Source: Paraburkholderia flagellata
Lineage (GTDB): Bacteria; Pseudomonadota; Gammaproteobacteria; Burkholderiales; Burkholderiaceae
Assembly (NCBI RefSeq): GCF_021390645.1
Contig: NZ_JAJEJT010000003.1
Coordinates: 868,001 to 932,000 of the forward strand
Direction of reading: 5' to 3'
Length of the DNA stretch: 64,000 nt
A program made the translations under genes and the position numbers. Below, piece by piece: positions 57,452 to 64,000 of this stretch. The notes under the pieces are model-generated. The model was not told the origin of the DNA and did not search any database. It was given only the letters and a program-made list of their open reading frames with translations. The first letter of the stretch is position 1. Every line of letters begins with the position of its first letter.

Positions 57452-58822
57452 TCAGGCGTCCTTCTCGTCTTTCTCCTCGCCCTGCGAGTCGCGGCCCGCG
57501 ATCTTCAACTGACGCAGCTTGTGATAAAGCGTTTTCTTCGGCATTCCAAGCTCGTCGCTCGCCTGGGCGACGTTGCCTTGATGGCGGCGCAACGCATTCT
57601 CGATCAGCATGCGTTCGAAGTACGCCAGCTGCTCCGCGAGCGTGTCCCCTTTCGTCGCGACGGCGCCCGCCGAAAGCAGGCTGTCGCCGGTCAGCCCGAG
57701 CACGAAGCGGTCGGCGACATTCTGCAGCTCGCGCACGTTGCCGGGCCACGCGTGCGTCATGAGTTCGGACACCTGTGCAGCGGTCACGACCGGCGCCGGC
57801 ATGCCGAAGCGGCGCGCGGCCGCGAGCACGAAGTGCTCGAACAGCAGCGGCACGTCCTCGCGCCGCTCGCGCAGCGGCGGTAATTCGATCTGCGCGACGT
57901 TCAGCCGGTACAGCAGGTCGGCGCGGAAGCTCCCCTCGGCAGAGACTTCGGCGAGGTCCGCCTTCGAAGCGGCGACGATCCTGCAATCCACCGGAATTAA
58001 TTCGTTCGCGCCCAGGCGCTCGACCACGCGCTCCTGCAGCACGCGCAGCATCTTGATCTGCAGCGGCATCGGCATCGTTTCGATTTCGTCGAGAAAGAGC
58101 GTGCCGCCGTTCGCCCATTCGATCTTGCCAACGCGCTTCTTGATCGCGCCCGTGAATGCGCCCGCCTCGTGCCCGAACAGTTCGCTTTCGAACACCTGCT
58201 CGGGCAGTCCGCCGCAGTTCAGCGCCACGAAATGCGCGTCGCGCCGCGCGCTGAAGTCGTGCAGGCTGCGTGCGATCAGTTCCTTGCCGGTGCCCGTTTC
58301 GCCGGTGATCAGCACCGACACGGACGTGTCAGCGAGGCGCAGAATTTTTTTGCGGACTTCCGCCATGGCCGGCGACTTGCCGAGCACCAGTGCCTCGATC
58401 CCCTGCCAGTTGTGCAGCGTCGCGCGCAGCCCCTCGACTTCGAGCGTGAGCCGCCGTTTCTCGACCGCCCGGGCCACGCGGGCCGCGATCACATCGGACG
58501 AGAACGGTTTTTCGATGAAGTCGTAGGCACCCACGCGCATCGCGCTGACTGCCGTCGAAATGTCCGCATGTCCGCTGATCAGCAACACCGGAATTTGCGG
58601 GTCGATCGCCATCACGTGATCGAGCAGTTGCAGTCCGTCGATGCCGGGCATGCGCACGTCCGAGACGACCACAATCGGCGCACCCGGCGCGACGTCGGCG
58701 TAGGCATCGGCCGCTGATGCGTACGCGCTCACGGGAAAGCCCGCCAGCGCCACCGCCTGCTCGACGCCGATGCGGACATTTTCATCGTCCTCAACGACCA
58801 GCACGCGAATCTCATCTGCCAT
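57452..58822 (-). CDS. NtrC/DctD-family sigma-54 response regulator
   Basis: 456 residues. The receiver domain has VLVVEDDENVRIG, the phospho-aspartate in VVSDVRMPGIDG and the lysine in FIEKPFSSD. The AAA+ domain has Walker A GETGTGKELIA, the sigma-54 contact loop GAFTGA, and GGTLFLDEIETMP. A Fis-type helix-turn-helix is at the end (NVAQASDELGMPKKTLYHKLRQL). It activates sigma-54 promoters, most likely that of the 2-hydroxycarboxylate carrier. It overlaps the kinase gene by 11 bases. Confidence 0.94.
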   Translation of the reverse strand: MADEIRVLVVEDDENVRIGVEQAVALAGFPVSAYASAADAYADVAPGAPIVVVSDVRMPGIDGLQLLDHVMAIDPQIPVLLISGHADISTAVSAMRVGAYDFIEKPFSSDVIAARVARAVEKRRLTLEVEGLRATLHNWQGIEALVLGKSPAMAEVRKKILRLADTSVSVLITGETGTGKELIARSLHDFSARRDAHFVALNCGGLPEQVFESELFGHEAGAFTGAIKKRVGKIEWANGGTLFLDEIETMPMPLQIKMLRVLQERVVERLGANELIPVDCRIVAASKADLAEVSAEGSFRADLLYRLNVAQIELPPLRERREDVPLLFEHFVLAAARRFGMPAPVVTAAQVSELMTHAWPGNVRELQNVADRFVLGLTGDSLLSAGAVATKGDTLAEQLAYFERMLIENALRRHQGNVAQASDELGMPKKTLYHKLRQLKIAGRDSQGEEKDEKDA

Positions 58823-60677
58823 GTTCTGTCCTTTGCGGCTCGGCAGCCGCGAATTCGATCGTGAAGCGCGCCCCGCCTTCGTCGCGATTCGTTGCGGTGA
58901 TTTTCGCGCCGAAGCCTTCGACAATGCGCGACGTGATCGCAAGCCCAAGCCCAAGGCCTTGCCCGCGCGGCTTGGTCGTCACGAACGGCTCGAACAGGTG
59001 CGCCAGCACGTCCGGCGCGATGCCGGGGCCGGAGTCGTCGATCGTGAAGCGCACGCGGCCTTGCGCGTCGGGCTCGCTGGCCTCCATCGCGATCACGCGC
59101 GTGCTCGCGTCGCGCACGGCGTCGAGCGCATTGCCAAGCAGATTGACGATCACCTGCTGCAGTTGGCTCGACTCCGCATTCACCGTCGTGCCCGGCGCGA
59201 TGCGCACATCGAGCCGCACCGCTTCATCGCGGATCCGCGACTCGTAGATGAGCCTCGCATGCGCGACAGCTTCGCCAAGCGACACCGCCACGCGCTCCAC
59301 ATCCGGCTTGCGCGCGAACGCCTTCAGTTCGCTCGTCAGCACCGCCATGCTGTCCACGAGACGCCCGACGCGTTCGAGATTGGCGATCGCCTGTGCAGGT
59401 TGATTGCGCTCGAAGAAAGTGCGCGCATTGTCGCAGAGCGTGCGGATCGCGACGAGCGGCTGATTCAGCTCGTGCGTGAGCCCCGCCGCCATCTGGCCGA
59501 TCACGGCGAGCTTGCCGGCATGCACGACCTCCTGCTGCGTGGCGCGCAGGCGCTGCTCGGTGCGTTCGCGCTCGGCGATCTCACGCTGCATCTGCGCGTT
59601 TGCCTGCGTGAGCGCGGCGGTACGCTGCGCCACGGTCGTTTCCAGCTGGTCGTTCGCGCGCCGCAAGGCTTCTTGCGCCTTGAGCTTTTCAACGATCACG
59701 CGTCGCCGCTGCACCGCATACAGCGCGTAGAGCGCGGCGATCAGAAACACGCCCGTCACGGACGCAAACGCGAGCCGCTGCTGCCGCCGCGCGCCCGCCG
59801 TGTCGAGCAGCACCATGATCGTGTCCTGCCCTTGCGGCGCGGGGCGCGACATCACGAGAAAGCGCGCGGTGCGGCCCGCGCGGCGCAGGTCGGGGAAGAT
59901 GCCGATCCAGGCGCTGTCGTTCCAGTCGCCCACGCGCCGGTATTGGAGCGCCTCGACGATGCGGCCCGCGTATTGCCGCGACGCCTGGATGTCGCGCTGC
60001 TGCGGCTCGGTCATCGCTCGCATGGCGGTGAATTTCCATTCGGGCTGGGTCGAGATCACGATCACACCGTTGCTGTCGACGACGATCGCCGCTTCGCCAG
60101 GCGTGCGCCACGCGGATTCGAGCGCGTCGACGCTGACCTTCACGGCTGCCGCGCCTATCGCCGTGTCGCCATCATGGATCGCATTCGCGAAGTACAGGCC
60201 CGGAACGCCGGTGTTCGTGCCAATGCCGAAGAAGCGGCCGCGGCCCTGCGCGAGCGCGTCCTTGAAGTACGGGCGATACGATACGTTGGTGCCGACGAAG
60301 CTGACCGGCTGGTTCCAGTTGCTCGCGGCGAGCACCGTGCCTTGCGCGTCGATCACGTCAACGGCGCCGCTGCCGACATCGTCGTTGACCGCTGCGAGGT
60401 AGGTATCGACCGCAGGCAACATGCCGCGCGCTTCATCGGGCGACGCTTTGAGCAACGCGCGCACGCTGTCCTGGCGCGCCACGAGCGCGGGGACCATCTC
60501 GAAGCGTCCCAGCTCGCTTTTCAGGCTCGCCGCGTAGAGATCGAGCCGATGCTCGCCCACGTCGGCGAGCGCATCGATCGCGCGGTTCCAGGCGAACTCC
60601 ACCGCGGCGGCGGCCGCGCCAACATACAGCACGGCCGCCGCCGCCCATCCCCACCATGGAATGCCCTTGTAACGCAT
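58812..60677 (-). CDS. DctB-like sensor histidine kinase
   Basis: 621 residues from the ATG at 60677 (frame open to 60737). A periplasmic dCache sensor domain (about 40-290, with SYRPYFKDALAQGRGRFFGIG and YFANAI) lies between two membrane helices. It is followed by a coiled linker, HisKA box MAAGLTHELNQPLVAIRT and ATPase boxes LLGNALDAV, DSGPGIAPDV and GQGLGLGLAIT. This architecture is that of DctB, which senses C4-dicarboxylates. Here the ligand may be citrate or malate. Confidence 0.92.
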   Translation of the reverse strand: MRYKGIPWWGWAAAAVLYVGAAAAAVEFAWNRAIDALADVGEHRLDLYAASLKSELGRFEMVPALVARQDSVRALLKASPDEARGMLPAVDTYLAAVNDDVGSGAVDVIDAQGTVLAASNWNQPVSFVGTNVSYRPYFKDALAQGRGRFFGIGTNTGVPGLYFANAIHDGDTAIGAAAVKVSVDALESAWRTPGEAAIVVDSNGVIVISTQPEWKFTAMRAMTEPQQRDIQASRQYAGRIVEALQYRRVGDWNDSAWIGIFPDLRRAGRTARFLVMSRPAPQGQDTIMVLLDTAGARRQQRLAFASVTGVFLIAALYALYAVQRRRVIVEKLKAQEALRRANDQLETTVAQRTAALTQANAQMQREIAERERTEQRLRATQQEVVHAGKLAVIGQMAAGLTHELNQPLVAIRTLCDNARTFFERNQPAQAIANLERVGRLVDSMAVLTSELKAFARKPDVERVAVSLGEAVAHARLIYESRIRDEAVRLDVRIAPGTTVNAESSQLQQVIVNLLGNALDAVRDASTRVIAMEASEPDAQGRVRFTIDDSGPGIAPDVLAHLFEPFVTTKPRGQGLGLGLAITSRIVEGFGAKITATNRDEGGARFTIEFAAAEPQRTEHGR

Positions 60678-60795
60678 GCGCACGTTCACCCTCGTCGATT
60701 GGCTGCCGCCAGACGGCGGGTTCAGCGGATACCGCACGCCGGATGCACCGGCGCCGTCATCGAGAAGGCGCGCGCGAGTAGCGCACAGCGGCGCG

Positions 60796-62172
60796 TCATG
60801 CGCCGAAATGCGCGAGCAGGATGAGCGTCACGGTCACGACGATGGCGCCGCCAATACGCGTGGCGATCTGCGCGAACGGCATGAGCTGCATGCGGTTCGC
60901 GGCGGTGAGGATCGCCACGTCGCCGGTGCCGCCCTGGCCGCTGTGGCACGCGTTCACGATTGCGGTGTCGATAGGGTACATCTTCATCAGGCGCCCCACC
61001 ACGAAGCCCGTGCCCATGAGCGTGACCACGGTCGCGGCAATCGTCACGACGTTGACGAGCGTGAACGCCGCCATGAGCTTGTCCCACGGCGTCATCGCCA
61101 CGCCGATCGCGAACAGCAGCGGGTACGTGACCGCGGTCGAGAAGAACTTGTAGACCACGAACGCGCCTTCCTGCAGCGGCGGCGAAACGGCGCGCGCAAG
61201 CTTCACGAGCACGGCGAGGAACAGCATCGCCACCGGCGCGGGCAGACCGAACAGCTTGTTGGCCATCAGGCCGATGAGGTACAGCGTGATCGCCGTGATA
61301 CCCGCTGCGGCGATGTGGCTCACATCCACGTGACCGCGGACTTCGTCGTTCGACGACGCCAGTTCATCGGTCGCGCCGACTTGCAGACGGCCGTTGCCGG
61401 TGAGATGCGGCATGCGCCGGCCCACCATGTCGAGCACGCCCGAGAGGATGATGGCGATGAGGCTGCCGAGCATCACGGGCGGCAGCACCTGCGCGAACAG
61501 GTCGCCTTGCGCCACGTGCATGATTTCCGAGTAGCCCACCGAAAGCGGAATCGCGCCTTCGCCAACGCCGCCCGCCATGATCGGCACGACGATAAAAAGC
61601 AGCGTATGTTTGACGCCAAGGCCGAGCGCCGCGCCAACCGCCGTGCCCACGATGGTTGCCGCGACCGTGCCGGCCGCGAGCGGAATGAAGATCTTCAGGA
61701 AGCCTTGAATCAGCACGCGCCGGTCCATGCTCAGAATGCTGCCGACGATGATCGAGGCGATGAAGAGATACAGGAAGTTGGTCTGCTTCGTGAACTCGAC
61801 CGTGAGGTGCTGAACGGGCTTGGGCAGCACGTGATAGTAGACGAGCGCCGAAGGCACGAAGGTCGCGAGAATCGCCGCAGCGCCGATATTGCGCAGCAGC
61901 GGCAGGCGCTTGCCGAGTTCGGCGCACGTGAAGCCGCAGAAAGCGAGCACGGCGATGGCCATCGAGATCTCGCCCGGCACCTTCCCGGTGACCGCGAACC
62001 CCGCGATGAGTGCGAACAGGATCACGTAGATCGGCAGCGGAATAATGCCGATGCGGATTTCCATCAGCTTCCACCAGCCTTCGGGCCAGAAGCGGGTTGA
62101 GGTCGTGGTGGATGGCTCGGGGGCCGCCTGGGTCACCTGCGAGGCGGCGGATGCGGATACGCTGTTCTGCAC
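60796..62172 (-). CDS. 2-hydroxycarboxylate transporter (2HCT family)
   Basis: 458 residues, about 11 helices. The two family signature loops are present: MAGGVGEGAIPLSVGY and CHSGQGGTGDVAIL, the re-entrant GGxG regions of CitS, MaeN and CimH. It imports citrate, malate or similar acids with Na+ or H+. A sigma-54 promoter lies upstream, and a DctB/DctD-like system is encoded directly downstream on the same strand. Confidence 0.92.
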   Translation of the reverse strand: MQNSVSASAASQVTQAAPEPSTTTSTRFWPEGWWKLMEIRIGIIPLPIYVILFALIAGFAVTGKVPGEISMAIAVLAFCGFTCAELGKRLPLLRNIGAAAILATFVPSALVYYHVLPKPVQHLTVEFTKQTNFLYLFIASIIVGSILSMDRRVLIQGFLKIFIPLAAGTVAATIVGTAVGAALGLGVKHTLLFIVVPIMAGGVGEGAIPLSVGYSEIMHVAQGDLFAQVLPPVMLGSLIAIILSGVLDMVGRRMPHLTGNGRLQVGATDELASSNDEVRGHVDVSHIAAAGITAITLYLIGLMANKLFGLPAPVAMLFLAVLVKLARAVSPPLQEGAFVVYKFFSTAVTYPLLFAIGVAMTPWDKLMAAFTLVNVVTIAATVVTLMGTGFVVGRLMKMYPIDTAIVNACHSGQGGTGDVAILTAANRMQLMPFAQIATRIGGAIVVTVTLILLAHFGA

Positions 62173-62273
62173 GGGATGTCTCCTTCGTTTTCGCGACCGG
62201 ACTGCGTCGCGTCTCCGGTGCTTGTTTAATAAGGGTGCGGGCTATCGAGGGATACGCCGCTGGGCGTCTATAA

Positions 62274-62289
62274 AGCACTAGCCGTGCCA
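62274..62289 (-). promoter_or_regulatory. Sigma-54 promoter of the 2HCT gene
   Basis: On the minus strand TGGCACG-GCTA-GTGCT has a perfect -24 element. The GC of the -12 element is at the canonical 10-base distance from the GG (the -12 element is GTGCT rather than TTGCW). It lies about 100 bases upstream of the start codon. An imperfect dyad ATTTAT...ATAAAT (62327-62349) further upstream could be the activator site. The gap 62173-62554 holds only this region and the leader of the next gene. Confidence 0.72.
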
Positions 62290-62554
62290 GCGCGGTCCCG
62301 CTCGGCGAATCGCTCGCAACTCGTTGATTTATTTACAATTTCCATAAATGCCTCCCACCCCGGGCATTTCATCGCGCCGAAATTTCAGAATCGGTGCGAG
62401 CCGCAGGCTGAAATCTCAGCCTGCCGATCGATCGCGGCCGCCCATACGAACGGCACGATCGTTGAGCCGATGGCAAGAGTCATTTTCAGAATTCGCTCTG
62501 GAACCACGCCGATCGTTGGCCGAAGATGAATCACCGCAATTTGAGGAGCGAGCC

Positions 62555-62854
62555 ATGAAGATCGTCTTGCCAGGATGCGCCGCCGTTTGCGCCGCGGCGC
62601 TGTGGAGTACCTGCGCGCTGGCCGCGCCGCCGGGTTCCGCTTACCAGACGTCTGTGCAGTTATCGAGCGGAAGGAATCTGCTTTGCAGCGTGAACGAATC
62701 ACAACCTGCGGGCGAAACCGCGGTGCTCACGCGCCGCGAGCAAGTGGAGGCTGATGTCCTTGCCACGCAACCCTTGCGGCTCGTGAGCGGACCGGAGTCG
62801 CCCTACCCCTCGGCCTATACGGCGCCGAGCGTTGCCTGCGTGAACGCGGGTTGA
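62555..62854 (+). CDS. Small secreted protein of unknown function
   Basis: 99 residues with signal peptide (GCAAVCAAALWSTCALAA|P), then VQLSSGRNLLCSVNESQPAGET and a C-terminal cysteine (SVACVNAG). The two cysteines of the mature part may form a disulfide. GAGGAG lies eight bases before the ATG. A longer frame from 62348 has no signal peptide or ribosome site. The family is not recognised. Confidence 0.7.
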   Translation: MKIVLPGCAAVCAAALWSTCALAAPPGSAYQTSVQLSSGRNLLCSVNESQPAGETAVLTRREQVEADVLATQPLRLVSGPESPYPSAYTAPSVACVNAG

Positions 62855-62869
62855 TGCCGCAGAAAGCAC

Positions 62870-62902
62870 AACGGGCTCGATTCGCCTGGCGAATCGAGCC
62901 CG
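62870..62902. terminator. Bidirectional terminator between small secreted protein and porin
   Basis: ACGGGCTCGATTCGCC (62870-62885) and its exact complement (62887-62902) form a 16-base stem with a minimal loop in the convergent spacer. It serves the plus-strand gene and the porin gene. Confidence 0.8.
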
Positions 62903-62931
62903 TGTGTCATGAGCGCGGATGAAAAGCCGGA

Positions 62932-64000
62932 TCAGAAGCGCGTGCGTACGCCCGTCGTCACTTCGACCTGGTTGGTCGCGCCGAAAGTCGTGCCGACCGT
63001 GTAGCCGCCATGCAGCTTCATGTAGTCGCCCGCCAGATACACTTCGGTGCGCTTGGACAGGTGATAGAAGATCGAGCCGTAGAGCGTTTCCTTGAAGCCG
63101 TTGTGCAGCCCGCTCGTGGGATCGAATGCGCCGATGTTCGCGTTCGGAATATCGCCATCGATGTTATACGCGGCGTTGTGCGTGCGCATTTGCTGATAGC
63201 CCAGTTCGTAGTCGAGTGCGCCCTTCGGCACGAGCTTGAACGACACCGTCCACGCATTGTCCTGACGCTGGCCGAGCGCACCCTGATTGCCCCAGTAGCG
63301 GAAATAACCCGCATTGGCGCGCACGATGCCGATCGAGTAGTTGCCGCCCACCGAGAACGCCTGGTTCGTGTTGCCGTTGTTGTTCACATGGTTATAGAAC
63401 GTCGAGGCCGTCCAGGTCGGGGCGTTGTAGCCTAGCGCAAACTGATAGTTCGCATTGTTGCCGAAGCTCGTTGAATTGCCGAACGCGTAGCCAGCCGCCG
63501 CGAAGATCCCGTTGTCGAACACCTTCTTCCACGCGAGGCCATTGTTGTAACGGGTGCCCGTCGCACTCGCAGCGTAGAAAATCATCTGCTTGAAGTTGTT
63601 TGCATTGGTCCAGCCGCCCTCTTCGGTCGTGAGCTTCGCGTTGCCGTACGGGTCGCCGTAAATGGCCGCGGCGTCGCGCGCGATGGTGTTCTGGAAGCCC
63701 GCCGTGATCTTGCCGAAGCGGTCGTCCTCCACGCCCACCCAGGCGTCGCGGTCGAAGAGCTGGCCCGGGTCTTCCATCTGGCCGTCGCTCACACGGTATT
63801 CGCTTTCGAGCCGGAAGATCACCTTCGTGCCGCCGCCAATGTCTTCAGCGCCTTTCACGCCCCAGCGGCTGCCGCTGAACCACGGTTCTCCGCCGATGCC
63901 CATACCGATCACGTGATTGCCGTTGGCGTCTGCGTGCGACTGATACGTGGGGACGCTCAGGTCGAGAAGACCATAGAGCTGAACGCTCGATTGCGCGTGT
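62932..64000 (-). CDS. Gram-negative trimeric porin, 5' end outside the window
   Basis: The reading frame continues to the window edge. Visible from there are a signal-peptide end (HAQSSVQLYGLLD), GSRWGVKGAEDIGGGTKVIFRLESEY, AWVGVEDDRFGKITAGFQ, and the C-terminal strand ending VTTGVRTRF with terminal phenylalanine, all typical of the beta-proteobacterial OmpC-like porin family. About 355 residues are present and only the signal peptide start is missing. It sits in the outer membrane for diffusion of small solutes. A shorter start at 63912 would remove the first strands and is rejected. Confidence 0.9.
   Translation of the reverse strand, partial: HAQSSVQLYGLLDLSVPTYQSHADANGNHVIGMGIGGEPWFSGSRWGVKGAEDIGGGTKVIFRLESEYRVSDGQMEDPGQLFDRDAWVGVEDDRFGKITAGFQNTIARDAAAIYGDPYGNAKLTTEEGGWTNANNFKQMIFYAASATGTRYNNGLAWKKVFDNGIFAAAGYAFGNSTSFGNNANYQFALGYNAPTWTASTFYNHVNNNGNTNQAFSVGGNYSIGIVRANAGYFRYWGNQGALGQRQDNAWTVSFKLVPKGALDYELGYQQMRTHNAAYNIDGDIPNANIGAFDPTSGLHNGFKETLYGSIFYHLSKRTEVYLAGDYMKLHGGYTVGTTFGATNQVEVTTGVRTRF

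Noticed and set aside
58770..60824. 684-codon plus-strand frame opposite the kinase and regulator genes
   Set aside because: It is a shadow of the DctB/DctD-like genes, with Arg/His-rich composition and no recognisable fold.
63912..63914. ATG inside the porin frame at 63912 as gene start
   Set aside because: The frame continues upstream through the signal-peptide cleavage site to the window edge, so this is an internal methionine.

Overview
The window looks like chromosomal DNA of a Burkholderiaceae bacterium of the Paraburkholderia/Caballeronia/Burkholderia type. The basis is the high GC content, three small DUF4148 secreted proteins (a family abundant in this group), a beta-proteobacterial trimeric porin at the right edge, and a dense mix of LysR/IclR/AraC/TetR/HxlR regulators with MFS carriers. 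I saw no tRNA, rRNA, insertion sequence, phage gene, CRISPR array or core housekeeping block, which fits a metabolic accessory region or a secondary replicon.

Layout. 0-5.6 kb: a catabolic cluster (two SDR dehydrogenases, an ACS-type MFS carrier, an IclR regulator) facing a dihydrodipicolinate-synthase-family lyase. 5.7-9 kb: a degenerate universal stress protein flanked by two paralogous small membrane proteins, then a PAS-GGDEF cyclase and a MAPEG protein. 9-15 kb: MFS plus PLP decarboxylase under a divergent HxlR regulator, and an MFS-amidase pair. 15-26 kb: an envelope thiol/redox block with DipZ, a TlpA-like thioredoxin, an Ohr/OsmC peroxidase, three DUF4148 proteins, two hydrolases, cytochrome P460 and two GFA proteins. 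26-31 kb: a sulfatase, formylglycine-generating enzyme, NlpA-like binding protein and YkgJ-type operon. 31-35.6 kb: an NfeD protease, a stomatin and a divergent EF-G. 35.6-40.6 kb: TetR/hydrolase, then an OmpR-type regulator translationally coupled to a 43-residue exported peptide and a GFA protein, with a histidine kinase nearby. 40.6-49 kb: LysR, aldo/keto reductase, SDR, AraC, and an MFS/permuted-aconitase/LysR set. 49-57.5 kb: a secreted glycosidase-like lipoprotein and an acyltransferase/hydrolase/MHS-carrier operon with LysR. 57.5-62.3 kb: a DctB/DctD-like two-component system with a 2-hydroxycarboxylate carrier that has a sigma-54 type promoter. The window closes with a small secreted protein and a truncated porin gene.

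Most notable observation: the promoters of dipZ, the tlpA-like gene and all three DUF4148 genes share one composite architecture with fixed spacing. Two direct TGTATC repeats 10 bp apart are followed 29 bp from the start by an inverted GACAC half-site, and 71-72 bp from the start by a GATACRT-N4-GCGTT-like element. The operator part without the GATACRT element also occurs upstream of the histidine kinase gene at 40.5 kb, and once more at 22.8 kb. This points to a local envelope redox regulon run by a two-component system, probably the one encoded at 37.3-40.5 kb. The operator matches are direct sequence observations; the link to that regulator is inference.
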